64,000 nt of DNA. It comes from Devosia ginsengisoli (GTDB lineage: Bacteria > Pseudomonadota > Alphaproteobacteria > Rhizobiales > Devosiaceae). The notes beneath the pieces are model-generated. The model saw only the letters and a program-made list of their open reading frames with translations, ran no database searches and was not told the DNA's origin. Below, in pieces: positions 35,578 through 43,803 of this stretch. Where the stretch lies: NCBI RefSeq assembly GCF_007859655.1, contig NZ_CP042304.1, positions 496,001 to 560,000 of the forward strand, in the 5' to 3' direction. Position 1 is the stretch's first letter, and the number at the start of each line of letters is the position of its first letter. Position numbers and translations under genes: made by a program.

Positions 35578-36431
35578 GCCCCCATCCTCCGCAGCCGGCT
35601 GCGCGGGTCGATATATTCGTTGAGCGACACCGCCAGCAGGAAAAGCCCGATAAACAGCAGCACCACGATGATGACGGGGATCAGGATCCACCACCACGTC
35701 CCCACCACCATGGCCGAGTGGTTGTTGGCCCAGTAAAGCGTCGTGCCCACTGTGGGGATATTGATATTGGTGAAGCCCAGCACGGCCAGCGTCACCTCCA
35801 GCCCGATCGACCAGATCATGTTGGCCATGGTCGTGGCGAACACGATCGGCATCACATAGGGCAGGTGCTCCTCCAGCATGATCTTCATTGGCGACATGCC
35901 GGCAAACACCGCCTGCCGCGTGAATTCCCGATGCCGCAGCCCGAGCGTCACCGACCGGATCAGCCGCGCATCATAGGGCCAGCCGAAGCAGGCCATGGCC
36001 AGCGCCAGCGTGAACCCGTTGAGATTGCTCCGCAGCACGAAATAGAACAGGATCAGGATGGGAAAGATCGGGATGGCGACGAAGATGTCGTTGATGAACA
36101 TCAGCACCCGGTCCACCCAGCCCCCCATATACCCCGCCGCCAGCCCCACCACGATCGAGATGACGCGCGAGATCAGCGCCACGGTCAGCCCGAAAATCAG
36201 CGTATTGCGGAAGGCGAAGCTGAGTTGCCAGAACATGTCCTGGCCGCGCGAATTGGTGCCGAACCAGTATTGGGCGCCGGGCGGCTGGTCGGGAATGGCG
36301 AGATAGATCTGCGTCGGGTCGACCGGCGAGAAAAAGCTCAGGCCGGCGAAGATGACGATCACAGTCACCAGCACGGCGCCGATGGCGAATTCCACATTGT
36401 AGCGGATGAGGTCCCGGAAAACGGCAAACAT
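35574..36431 (-). CDS. ABC transporter permease (DppC type), arabinose module
   Basis: Inner-membrane permease, 285 residues. It shows FAIGAVLVTVIVIFAGLSFF, FGTNSRGQDMFWQLSFAFRN in place of the usual GTDxLGRD, GLAAGYMGGWVDRVLMFINDIFVAIP, the coupling loop EFTRQAVFAGMSPMKIMLEEHLP and NEYIDPRSRLRRMG. The NSRGQDM variant and TxVLGFTNINIPTVGTTLYWANN are seen in sugar-type family-5 importers. It is 3 nt from the preceding permease gene. Confidence 0.9.
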   Translation of the reverse strand: MFAVFRDLIRYNVEFAIGAVLVTVIVIFAGLSFFSPVDPTQIYLAIPDQPPGAQYWFGTNSRGQDMFWQLSFAFRNTLIFGLTVALISRVISIVVGLAAGYMGGWVDRVLMFINDIFVAIPIFPILILFYFVLRSNLNGFTLALAMACFGWPYDARLIRSVTLGLRHREFTRQAVFAGMSPMKIMLEEHLPYVMPIVFATTMANMIWSIGLEVTLAVLGFTNINIPTVGTTLYWANNHSAMVVGTWWWILIPVIIVVLLFIGLFLLAVSLNEYIDPRSRLRRMGA

Positions 36432-36434
36432 CGG

Positions 36435-37439
36435 CTACTCCGCCCGTACGCGTGGGTCGACCAGCGGATGCAGCAGGTCGATGATGAAGATGGCGCTGGC
36501 CACCGCGATGACAGCGATGCAGGACACGGCCAACGTGGTGGCGGAGTCACCGCGATTGACCGCGGTCACCAACAGGCTCCCCAGCCCCGGATAACTGAAC
36601 ACCTGCTCGGTGATGATCGTGCCGGAAAAGATGGCGCCCAGCGTCATCGCCAGCGAGGTGAGCTGGGGCACCATGGCATTGCGCATCACATAGGAAAACA
36701 CGATCCGGTTGCGCTTCACCCCGCCCAGTTCGGCGAAGGTCACATAGTCCTCGGTCACGATATTGGACACCAGCGCCCGCATGCCCAGGAACCAGGTGCC
36801 GATGCCCACAATGGTCAGCGATGCCGCCGGCAGGATGGCATAATGCAGCACCGACAGCACGAATTCCGGCGTCCAGGCCTGCCGCACATTCATGGCAAAG
36901 CCCCCGCTGATCGGCAGCACCGGCCAGAAGAAGCCGAAGATGATGACCATCATGAAGGCCACGATGTAATAAGGGATGGGCTGGATGGCTATGGCCAGGA
37001 TCCCCAGCGCCTTGAGCAGCCGCGAATTCTGGTAATAGCCGGCCAGGCCCCCCGCGACATTGCCGATCAGCCAGGTCAGCAGGGTCGATACCGTCAGCAG
37101 CCCGAATGTCCAGGGCAAAGCCAGCATGACCAGCTCGATCGCCGGGCGGGGAAACGCCAGCAGCGATGGCCCGAAATCGCCCACCGCCAGCCGGCGCAGG
37201 AAATTGAAATATTGCTCGTGCAGCGGCACGTCGAGCCCGAACATTTCGGTCAGCGCCGCGCGCAGGTTCTCGATGGCTTCCGGGCTATAGCTCGATTGTC
37301 CGCTGACCCGCCCGATGATCGATTCCACCGGGCTGATGGGCGAGAGATGCGAGACGAAAAAGGCGATGGAGCAGCCGGCAAAGATCACGCAGATGAGCTG
37401 GATCAGCCGTTTCAGGGCGAAGAAGAAATAGGCCTTCAT
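36435..37439 (-). CDS. ABC transporter permease (DppB type), arabinose module
   Basis: Inner-membrane permease, 334 residues. It shows YFFFALKRLIQLICVIFAGCSI, a periplasmic stretch with IIGRVSGQSSYSPEAIEN, GNVAGGLAGYYQNSRLLKALG, the coupling loop DYVTFAELGGVKRNRIVFSYVMRN, VFSYPGLGSLLVTAVNRGD and DLLHPLVDPRVRAE. It forms the channel with the permease encoded next. It starts 67 nt after the binding-protein gene. Confidence 0.9.
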   Translation of the reverse strand: MKAYFFFALKRLIQLICVIFAGCSIAFFVSHLSPISPVESIIGRVSGQSSYSPEAIENLRAALTEMFGLDVPLHEQYFNFLRRLAVGDFGPSLLAFPRPAIELVMLALPWTFGLLTVSTLLTWLIGNVAGGLAGYYQNSRLLKALGILAIAIQPIPYYIVAFMMVIIFGFFWPVLPISGGFAMNVRQAWTPEFVLSVLHYAILPAASLTIVGIGTWFLGMRALVSNIVTEDYVTFAELGGVKRNRIVFSYVMRNAMVPQLTSLAMTLGAIFSGTIITEQVFSYPGLGSLLVTAVNRGDSATTLAVSCIAVIAVASAIFIIDLLHPLVDPRVRAE

Positions 37440-37506
37440 TGTCCGCAGATTCCTCTGGTCAGGCGCCCGGCCGAAGCCGGACGCCCGGGGCTCGGGAGGT
37501 GAACGA

Positions 37507-39423
37507 TTAACCGGCGGGCTTCAGCTGGGTCAGGATGTATTTCGAGTTGGCCCAGTTGTTGACGATATTGGCATAGGGGTTCGCCTCGGCCGTCGGGAAC
37601 CCGGTCCAGTAGCGGGTGTCATAGGCCGAGAACACGTTGAACGACATGACCGGGATCACAGGCATCTCGTCCACCATCAGCTTGATGAAGTCATTGCCCA
37701 GCGCCACATTGGCATCGTGATCGGTGAACTCGGTCACCCGCATCGTCTCGATGATCTCGTCGAGTTTCGGATTGCTCCAGCGCTGCCAGTTGCGCGCCGT
37801 CTGGCGTTCGCCGGGCTCGGCCACATAGTCCGAATGCCAGCTATCGAGGAAGAAGGACAGGTCGGGGTTGCCGCCCCAGGTCTCGATCGACCAGCCCATC
37901 GCCGCCTCGTAGTCGCCCAGCGGCAGTTCATTGCCGAAAATATCGGGCACCGTCTCCGCCGTTGCCTGCACGCCGGCCCGTGCCCATTGCTGGGCGATAT
38001 CGGTGCCCAGCCGGTTGATGACGCCGTCGGGGAAGGTCTTGAGCGTGAATTTGAACGGCTGCCCGTCCGCCATGATCCACTGGTCGCCCTGCTTGGTGAA
38101 GCCGGCCGCTTCCAGCAATTCCCCGGCCGCCGCCAGGTCCTGCTTCCACCAGCCGAAGCCGAACGATTTGTGGATCGCCGCTTCCTCAGTCGGCACGGAC
38201 TCGCCGAATTGCGGGCGAACCATGTCGGCAATGCGCTGGCCGACAGTGGGGTCATAGGGCTTGATCGTCTGCTTGCCCGTATTGAGCTCATAGCCGATCA
38301 GGTAGTCCTGCAGCGGACCGTGATAGTCGTCGGTATGCGTGCCGGTCGGCGGCATGGCGATGGCCGACAGCGTGGCCGCGCCGCGATATGACGCCATCGA
38401 CATTTCCAGCGGATCGAGCATCAACGCCAGCGCCCAGCGCACCCTGTTGTCCTGGAACATGGGGTTCTGGGTGTTGAAGATCACCATGGGCAGCGTCGGG
38501 TCGGGGTGGGCGTAGGGGAAGCCCGGGAACCAGCCCCGCGCCGTCGGGTCCTGGTTGGCCAGGGCGAACATGCCTTCCGGCGACAGGTCATGGATCATGT
38601 CGAGATCGCCGTTGACCATCTCGATCAGGCGTTTGTCATTGTTGGGAATGGAGCGGTAGATGACGAATTTCGGCGCCGGCTCGCCCCATTCGGCCATGGC
38701 GGTCTTGTCCCAGTCCGCTCGCTTCTCCCAGATATACCACCCGCCATTGGGGTCGAACGAGTTGAGCGTATAGGGCCCCAGGCCCACCGGCGGGTTGAAG
38801 TCGAATGCCTTCACATCGGCCTGCTGCTCGAAGATATGCTTGGGCATGATCCAGGCGCCGTTCCAGCGCACCGTGAACAGCGAATGGAAGCGCGCATTGG
38901 GCTTCTTGAGCTTGAAATGCACCGTGTAGTCGTCGGGCGTATCGACACTTTCGATAGCGTCGGCGAACGGGGCGCTCCACACCATGCCCGGATTGGCGAT
39001 CTGGGTTTCCACCGTGTATTTGACGTCGGCGGCGGTGAATTCCACCCCGTCGCTCCACATTATCCCCTGCCGCAGCTTCACCACCATTTCGGTGAAGTCG
39101 GCATTATACTCCCAGGGCCCGGTCGCCAGCTCGTTATACATCGAGCCGTCCAGCCCATTGTCGGGGTCGATGAACCACAGCGTATCGAGCACCAGTTGGT
39201 GCAGCCCGTTCGACCACGAGGAGCCATTGCCGGCCACCCACATGTTGAAATTCGACGGGTTGGTCGAGGGGTTTTCGGGGTTGTTGATGATCAGCGTCTC
39301 GTTCCGCGGAAAATCGGTCAGTGGCGGTGTTGCCGCATCGTCCTGGGCAAAAGCCAGGCTGGTGCCGGCCGCGAGCAGCGCGCCGATTGCCGTCGTCCCG
39401 AGCAGGAAACCACGTCTATCCAT
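37507..39423 (-). CDS. Family-5 substrate-binding protein with Tat-type signal, arabinose module
   Basis: Large periplasmic binding protein, 638 residues. The N-terminus MDRRGFLLGTTAIGALLAAG has the twin-arginine pattern, with a cleavage region near LAFA before QDD. Length above 600 and the pattern DRLxxWxxPDNGLDGSMYN-like (here LWFIDPDNGLDGSMYNELA), NGAWIMPKHIFEQQ and GGWYIWEKRADWDKT fit family-5 proteins that bind oligosaccharides rather than peptides. GGGAGGAT lies 6 nt before ATG 39423. Its operon sits next to a GH51 arabinofuranosidase and shares a promoter word with it, so arabino-oligosaccharides are the likely cargo; this is inference. Confidence 0.88.
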   Translation of the reverse strand: MDRRGFLLGTTAIGALLAAGTSLAFAQDDAATPPLTDFPRNETLIINNPENPSTNPSNFNMWVAGNGSSWSNGLHQLVLDTLWFIDPDNGLDGSMYNELATGPWEYNADFTEMVVKLRQGIMWSDGVEFTAADVKYTVETQIANPGMVWSAPFADAIESVDTPDDYTVHFKLKKPNARFHSLFTVRWNGAWIMPKHIFEQQADVKAFDFNPPVGLGPYTLNSFDPNGGWYIWEKRADWDKTAMAEWGEPAPKFVIYRSIPNNDKRLIEMVNGDLDMIHDLSPEGMFALANQDPTARGWFPGFPYAHPDPTLPMVIFNTQNPMFQDNRVRWALALMLDPLEMSMASYRGAATLSAIAMPPTGTHTDDYHGPLQDYLIGYELNTGKQTIKPYDPTVGQRIADMVRPQFGESVPTEEAAIHKSFGFGWWKQDLAAAGELLEAAGFTKQGDQWIMADGQPFKFTLKTFPDGVINRLGTDIAQQWARAGVQATAETVPDIFGNELPLGDYEAAMGWSIETWGGNPDLSFFLDSWHSDYVAEPGERQTARNWQRWSNPKLDEIIETMRVTEFTDHDANVALGNDFIKLMVDEMPVIPVMSFNVFSAYDTRYWTGFPTAEANPYANIVNNWANSKYILTQLKPAG

Positions 39424-39488
39424 TTGTATCCTCCCTTGCCGGCATGCCTCCCGCACACCGATCCACGGCGCCCTCCAGCGCCATCATA

Positions 39489-39521
39489 AATCATACTTAA
39501 CCACCCCTAACGGGTTGTCAA
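39489..39521 (-). promoter_or_regulatory. Promoter region of the arabino-oligosaccharide importer
   Basis: On the minus strand TTGACA (39516-39521) is followed after 20 nt by TATGAT (39490-39495), within the 9-mer AGTATGATT that recurs at 57748 and 57832. The -10 spacing is longer than ideal, so either the -10 lies slightly upstream or an activator is needed. Confidence 0.45.
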
Positions 39522-39529
39522 CGCACATC

Positions 39530-39554
39530 ATGATATAAATCTGATAACATGATA
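39530..39554 (-). promoter_or_regulatory. Operator-like TGATA cluster upstream of the importer promoter
   Basis: Three TGATA words lie at 39531, 39542 and 39550 just upstream of the -35 box. The 11-mer TGATATAAATC (39531-39541) recurs in inverse orientation at 41510-41520 in front of the arabinofuranosidase gene. Confidence 0.5.
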
Positions 39555-39562
39555 CACAATGC

Positions 39563-39588
39563 AAAAGGCGTACCCATTCGGGTACGCC
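39563..39588 (-). terminator. Terminator-like hairpin downstream of the arabinofuranosidase gene
   Basis: GGCGTACCC/GGGTACGCC with loop ATTC forms a perfect 9-bp stem. On the minus strand it is followed by TTTT. It lies between the arabinofuranosidase gene and the importer promoter, and separates the two transcripts. Confidence 0.7.
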
Positions 39589-39612
39589 CTTTCACGCGTT
39601 CACCGCGTCAAC

Positions 39613-39650
39613 GCTAACAGTCCGCTAACGAATTCGAGCCGTGCGTGAAC
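39613..39650. repeat. 38-nt element related to 55220-55257
   Basis: GCTAACAGTCCGCTAACGAA ... GTGCGTGAAC aligns without gaps to 55220-55257, with 29 of 38 positions identical by hand count. Both copies are upstream of sugar-related minus-strand genes. Confidence 0.45.
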
Positions 39651-39671
39651 GCGAAAGCTCGATGCCCTCGC

Positions 39672-39950
39672 CGAGTGGAGCCACCCCTCGCCCCTTGCGG
39701 GAGAGGGGGTAATTTCTTCGTCCAGAAGAAATTACGGGTGAGGGGTTCTCTCCGCGAGTCCAATGCCCGCGAAAGAAGCCCCCTCATCCGCCCTCCGGGC
39801 ACCTTCTCCCGCAAGGGGAGAAGGGCACTCCGCGGACATGGCAACATCTTGCCCAACCCACGGAGCCCACCCTCCCCCTTGAGGGGAGGGAAGCGAGATA
39901 GGACTTAGCGTCAGCTAAGTCCGTTAAATCGAGCAGGAAGGGGGGTGTCG
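39672..39950. repeat. Family A (full) followed by family C
   Basis: 39672-39826 is an A element with hairpin TAATTTCTTC/GAAGAAATTA around GTCCA and right half CATCCGCCCTCCGGGC, a paired change against CATCCGCCCTTCGGGC elsewhere. 39866-39950 is a C element with inner hairpin GGACTTAGC/GCTAAGTCC. The block fills the gap after the arabinofuranosidase gene. Confidence 0.85.
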
Positions 39951-39970
39951 AATCCTCCGCAAACCCAGCA

Positions 39971-41485
39971 TCAGCCAACCCTCACCCGCACCATCTGATA
40001 CGAATAAGCCGGCAGCCGCACACTCAGCACGCCACCCTCGGCTTTCGCGCCCGAGCCCTTGCGCGGCGCCACTTCCGTCTGGTTCCGCGCCGTATTCACC
40101 GCCTCCAGATTGTCATGCACCATCACCTGATGGTCGATCACCTGGCCCTCAGCAAACCCCTGCAGGCTCACCTCGACATCGGCAGCCTCCGTCCCATGCC
40201 GGTTGACGAGGAAAAAGCTCAGCACCCCTTCCTCCTCATTGTGCACCCCCGACACGTCCACATAGGGCGTATTGTCCTGGTGCACGCTGTCATAACCAGG
40301 CGAATTGACGATGAGATTCAACGCCGTACCCCGCCCATGGATCGAGGCGAAATAATACGGATAGTAGATCGTCTGCGCCCAGGCCGGTCCGCCCTTTTCC
40401 GTCATGATCGGGGCGATCACATTCACCAGCTGCGCGATGCAGGCGATCTTCACCACATCCGAACGGCGGATGAACGTGTTGAGGATCAGCCCCACCATCA
40501 GCACGTCTTCGAAATTGTAGATGTCTTCCAGCAGCCCCGGCGCATGCGGCCAGCCGCCATTGCCATCGAGGATGGCCCGATCCTGCTTGTTGGAATGGTA
40601 CCAGACATTCCATTCATCGAACGAAATGTAGACGTCGCGCCTGCTCTTCCGCTTGGCCTTCACCTGCAAGATGGTGGACGCCACCGTCTCTATATAGCGA
40701 TCCAGTTTGTGGTTCAGCGCCAGGTAGTTGGCCGTGTTTTTCTCGCGATTGGCGAAATACATGTGCAGGCTGATATGATCGACATGATCATAGGTATGCT
40801 CCAGCACGATGCGTTCCCAGTCGGGATAGCTCGCCATGTCCGAATTGGATGACCCGCAGACGATCAGCTCCAGCTTGCTGTCGAACATGCGCATGGCCCG
40901 CGCCGTATTGGCGGCCAGCTTGCCATATTCCGCCGCATCCTTGTGGCCGACCTGCCAGGGCCCGTCCATCTCGTTGCCCAGGCACCACATGCGCACATTC
41001 CACGGCGCCTTGCGGCCGTTCTTGATACGCAAATCGCTCCAATAGCTGCCACCGGGATGGTTGACATATTCGAGGAAGTTCCGCGCCTCGTCGACGCCGC
41101 GCGACCCCAGATTGACAGCCAGCATCATCTCGGTGCCGACCGTGGCGCACCAGTCCGCAAACTCATGCACGCCCACTGCATTGCTCTCGGACGTGTGCCA
41201 GGCCAGGTCCAGGCGGGTAGGGCGCTTGTCCCGCGGCCCGATGCCGTCTTCCCAGTTATAGGCCGAAACAAAGTTACCCCCGGGATAGCGCACCACGGGT
41301 ATATTGAGGTCCTTGACCAGCTTGGCTACGTCGCCCCGCATCCCGTCCTTGTCGGCGCTGGGATGGTCAGGTTCATAAATGCCCTCGTAAATGGCCCGGC
41401 CCAGATGCTCGAGAAAGGCCCCATAGACCCGATCGTCGATCTTGCTGACCGTGAAATCCTTATGCGCGACGACCGAAGCCTTCAC
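39971..41485 (-). CDS. abfA: Alpha-N-arabinofuranosidase, GH51
   Basis: Cytosolic GH51 arabinofuranosidase of 504 residues, the usual length for this family. It releases terminal arabinofuranose from arabino-oligosaccharides. The acid/base Glu is in MWCLGNEMDGPWQVGH and the nucleophile Glu in ISFDEWNVWYHS. RYPGGNFVSAYNWEDGIGPR and the C-terminal beta-sandwich (VSLQGFAEGQ, LPAYSYQMVRVRV) complete the match. No signal peptide is present, so it acts on imported oligomers. GTG 41485 was chosen because GGAGG stands 5 nt upstream. It lies between its probable regulator (41718) and the importer operon. Confidence 0.95.
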   Translation of the reverse strand: MKASVVAHKDFTVSKIDDRVYGAFLEHLGRAIYEGIYEPDHPSADKDGMRGDVAKLVKDLNIPVVRYPGGNFVSAYNWEDGIGPRDKRPTRLDLAWHTSESNAVGVHEFADWCATVGTEMMLAVNLGSRGVDEARNFLEYVNHPGGSYWSDLRIKNGRKAPWNVRMWCLGNEMDGPWQVGHKDAAEYGKLAANTARAMRMFDSKLELIVCGSSNSDMASYPDWERIVLEHTYDHVDHISLHMYFANREKNTANYLALNHKLDRYIETVASTILQVKAKRKSRRDVYISFDEWNVWYHSNKQDRAILDGNGGWPHAPGLLEDIYNFEDVLMVGLILNTFIRRSDVVKIACIAQLVNVIAPIMTEKGGPAWAQTIYYPYYFASIHGRGTALNLIVNSPGYDSVHQDNTPYVDVSGVHNEEEGVLSFFLVNRHGTEAADVEVSLQGFAEGQVIDHQVMVHDNLEAVNTARNQTEVAPRKGSGAKAEGGVLSVRLPAYSYQMVRVRVG

Positions 41486-41507
41486 TTTGTCCTCCAATCC
41501 CGATTTT

Positions 41508-41521
41508 CTGATTTATATCAG
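41508..41521 (-). promoter_or_regulatory. Operator-like palindrome before abfA
   Basis: CTGAT-TTAT-ATCAG is a perfect 5-bp-arm palindrome 23 nt upstream of the GTG start. Its minus-strand reading contains TGATATAAATC, identical to 39531-39541. Confidence 0.5.
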
Positions 41522-41618
41522 TTGCCCCGTTGTAAACGAGGCCGCTCGGATCGCGCAAGGGGCAGGGCGGCAATAAATATGATTTTTGTGGCGGACGTCC
41601 GCAAGCCTATCGGCTCCT

Positions 41619-41690
41619 GCTCACCCTCCCCTTGAGGGGAGGGTAGCGTTGCTAGGTCCGAAGGGCCGTAGCAGAGCTAGGGAGGGGGTA
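41619..41690. repeat. Family C palindromic repeat
   Basis: CTCACCCTCCCCTTGAGGGG opens, AGCTAGGGAGGGGGTA closes. The inner palindrome is a variant built on GCTAGGTCCGAAGGGCCGTAGC. It lies just after the 3' end of the ArsR-like regulator gene, between it and abfA. Confidence 0.75.
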
Positions 41691-41717
41691 ATGCTGCGGG
41701 CCACCAATGGCCACCTC

Positions 41718-42659
41718 CTAAGGAATCCCTACCGCTCCGTCTGCAGCCGCATGATAATTTCCTGATCGTAATTCCCGAAGCCGCGCCCGAAAATATTGAT
41801 GCCCCCCCGGATGTTTAGCCTCATCCTTTACCCCGATCCGCAACCGGATCGAATGGTGATTGGCCAGGTCCAGATCCACGAGCGAGATCGGCGAAATCTT
41901 CATCCCGTCGACATAGGTGCCGTCAGTCGTCACCCGCCAGCTCTTGAGCTTGCCATATTGGCTGCCCTTGAGCTTCCACCAGTCCGGCGTATAGACCCCG
42001 CGCTTGTCCCCGAAATCCCCGGGGCTGGTCCAGGTGCCGATTTCCGTGCCATTGACCGACAGCGTAATATCGCTCGGCCAGTCCGCCGAGGTGCCCGGCA
42101 CTTCGCTGCTCAGCTCCATGGAAAATTCCATGGCCTCGATCTTGTTCTGGCTCAGCTTGGCATTGTTGGGAAACTGGTATTCCACATACCCCCGGGTGAA
42201 CCAGATCAGTCCGGCTTTCATCCGGTCCGGGTCGAGAAATGTATCCGGCACGTCGAGCAGCCCGATGATCCCGTCGGTCGAACACAGCCCGCACGGCGCC
42301 GATACTTCGCAGCTTGTATAAAGCCCCAGCGGCATGGCCACCTCGATCGTGTTCGACTGCAGCGGCTTGATGTCTTCCTTGAACATCACAAGCACTTCGT
42401 CGAATGTCGAATGGCAGATCTTCTGGTTGCCCTTGCGCGCCTTCTGCGTCTCGGTGCGGATCAGCCCGGCCCCTTCCAGGATCTGGATATTGGTCGACAC
42501 CGTCGACTGCGGCAGGCCGAGTTTCTCGGCAATGTCATTGCCGTTCATCGCTCCCTGCACATGCAGCAATTTGAGGATTTTCACCCGTATCGGCGAGGCC
42601 AGCCCCTTGAGAACCTCGATGCCCTCTTCGGGGTCCACGACTAGGAAATTACGGCTCAT
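41718..42659 (-). CDS. ArsR-like regulator of the arabinose module, 3' end frameshifted
   Basis: Regulator of 313 residues as read. An N-terminal ArsR-type winged helix (GLASPIRVKILKLLHVQGAM, DIAEKLGLPQSTVSTNIQIL) is followed by a large domain with strands such as GLIWFTRGYVEYQFPNNAKLS and DITLSVNGTEIGTWTSPGDFG, reminiscent of a carbohydrate-binding sandwich. The last residues KHPGGHQYFRARLREL appear out of frame. A run of seven G (minus strand, 41802-41808) precedes them; with six G the frame continues KHPGGINIFGRGFGNYDQE to a TAG at 41729. A TATCA-n7-TGATA palindrome lies upstream of its own start. It probably controls abfA and the importer. Confidence 0.82.
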   Translation of the reverse strand: MSRNFLVVDPEEGIEVLKGLASPIRVKILKLLHVQGAMNGNDIAEKLGLPQSTVSTNIQILEGAGLIRTETQKARKGNQKICHSTFDEVLVMFKEDIKPLQSNTIEVAMPLGLYTSCEVSAPCGLCSTDGIIGLLDVPDTFLDPDRMKAGLIWFTRGYVEYQFPNNAKLSQNKIEAMEFSMELSSEVPGTSADWPSDITLSVNGTEIGTWTSPGDFGDKRGVYTPDWWKLKGSQYGKLKSWRVTTDGTYVDGMKISPISLVDLDLANHHSIRLRIGVKDEAKHPGGHQYFRARLRELRSGNYHAAADGAVGIP

Positions 42660-42700
42660 GGCAACGGCGTTCCGGGGCGCTATACTACGGCCGTATTGTC

Positions 42701-42717
42701 TATCAGTATTTTTGATA
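42701..42717. promoter_or_regulatory. TATCA-n7-TGATA palindrome upstream of the ArsR-like regulator
   Basis: The half-sites TATCA and TGATA match those in the abfA and importer promoter sites, which suggests autoregulation. It lies 42 nt before the regulator ATG and 18 nt from the 3' end of the LysR gene. Confidence 0.4.
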
Positions 42718-42734
42718 CAATCAACTGCCGGTGT

Positions 42735-43634
42735 CTAAGACGCTTCGAGTGCCGACCCGACCAGGCTCACCCGGCATTGTTCCTGCAGCGCCTGCACATA
42801 GACATTCTTGGCCATGAACAGCGCCTGCCCGAAATAAACCTTCACCGGCGGCAGCACGTCGATCTTGACCTGCACCAGCCCCTCGTCCTCCGGCTCCACG
42901 CACCAGGCCGGGATGATGGCAAAGCCCAGCCCGCTCTCCACGCATTTCTTGACGCTCGAACTGCCCGAGGTCGAGGTGGAAGCCTCGGTCTGCCCGCCGC
43001 CCTTGGCCAGGAAGTCCATGGCCATATTGCGCAATGTCTGTCCCGGCTCATAGGTCACCAGCGGCCGCCCGCGCGACCATTGCGGAATATCGGCCGGCCG
43101 GGGCGGGGGGCCCCAACTGCGTGGATAGACCAGGTTCAGGTGATAGGTCCCCAGCAGGCTCTGCGGCACCACCGGATCGCCGAAGAACCGCTCGTTGATG
43201 CAGACATCCAGGCTCCCATTCTTCACCAGCTCGGCCAGCGACGTGTCGCGCTCATAGGCGATCACCTCGACATTGGGAAACTTGGCATGGAACTGCGCCA
43301 GCACCGCCGGCAGCAGGTAATAGAAAATCGCCTGCGGCAGCCCGATCCGCAGCACCGGGCGCTGGCTCGCCACCACCAGCGACAGCCGCTCCAGCATGAT
43401 TTCCAGCTCCGGATGCAGCAGGTTGTAGAGCGCCACGCCGCGCGGCGTCAGCCGGATTTTCTTGGCACCCTGGTCGGATTCCACCAGTCGCTCATGCATC
43501 ACCTGCTCCAGCCGGCGCACATGGTTGGCGGCCGACTGATAACTCAGGTTCATTTCGCGTGCTGCCGCCGAATAAGACCCATGCCTCGCCACGAGGTAAA
43601 AGGTCTGGATCAGCGTGAGATTGATTTCTGCCAT
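42735..43634 (-). CDS. LysR-family regulator of the amino-acid catabolic operon
   Basis: LysR-type regulator, 299 residues. The helix-turn-helix is at the start (INLTLIQTFYLVARHGSYSA, REMNLSYQSAANHVRRLEQV) and the effector domain follows (RPVLRIGLPQAIFYYLLPAV, SLDVCINERFFGDPVVPQSL, ESGLGFAIIPAWCVEPE). ATG 43634 is preferred; the frame is open nine codons further. It is divergent from the amino-acid dehydrogenase operon at 43804, the standard position for a LysR regulator, and the 170-nt gap should contain its site. The inducer is probably the substrate of that operon. Confidence 0.88.
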   Translation of the reverse strand: MAEINLTLIQTFYLVARHGSYSAAAREMNLSYQSAANHVRRLEQVMHERLVESDQGAKKIRLTPRGVALYNLLHPELEIMLERLSLVVASQRPVLRIGLPQAIFYYLLPAVLAQFHAKFPNVEVIAYERDTSLAELVKNGSLDVCINERFFGDPVVPQSLLGTYHLNLVYPRSWGPPPRPADIPQWSRGRPLVTYEPGQTLRNMAMDFLAKGGGQTEASTSTSGSSSVKKCVESGLGFAIIPAWCVEPEDEGLVQVKIDVLPPVKVYFGQALFMAKNVYVQALQEQCRVSLVGSALEAS

Positions 43635-43803
43635 GGGCTGGGGGCTCCTGCGCCTGATCATAGAGCCCGCGGTCAGCCGAACAAGCGACGGCAGGCCGAA
43701 AGGTCTACAAAAATGCTGCGCTTCACCCCCGTTTCATTTGTATCGACGCTTTCGGCACGCGCACTCCATTGTGCATGGACCCAGGTTCACCAGCGTCCGC
43801 GAA

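Noticed and set aside
35718..37502. 594-codon plus-strand frame across the two arabinose-module permeases
   Set aside because: His/Arg/Gln-rich translation typical of an antisense shadow; the minus-strand permease genes are unambiguous.
33647..39423. Calling the 33.6-39.4 kb importer a dipeptide transporter
   Set aside because: The permease and ATPase variants, the large Tat-type binding protein and the promoter word shared with a GH51 gene fit oligosaccharides better, although the protein families are nominally peptide-type.
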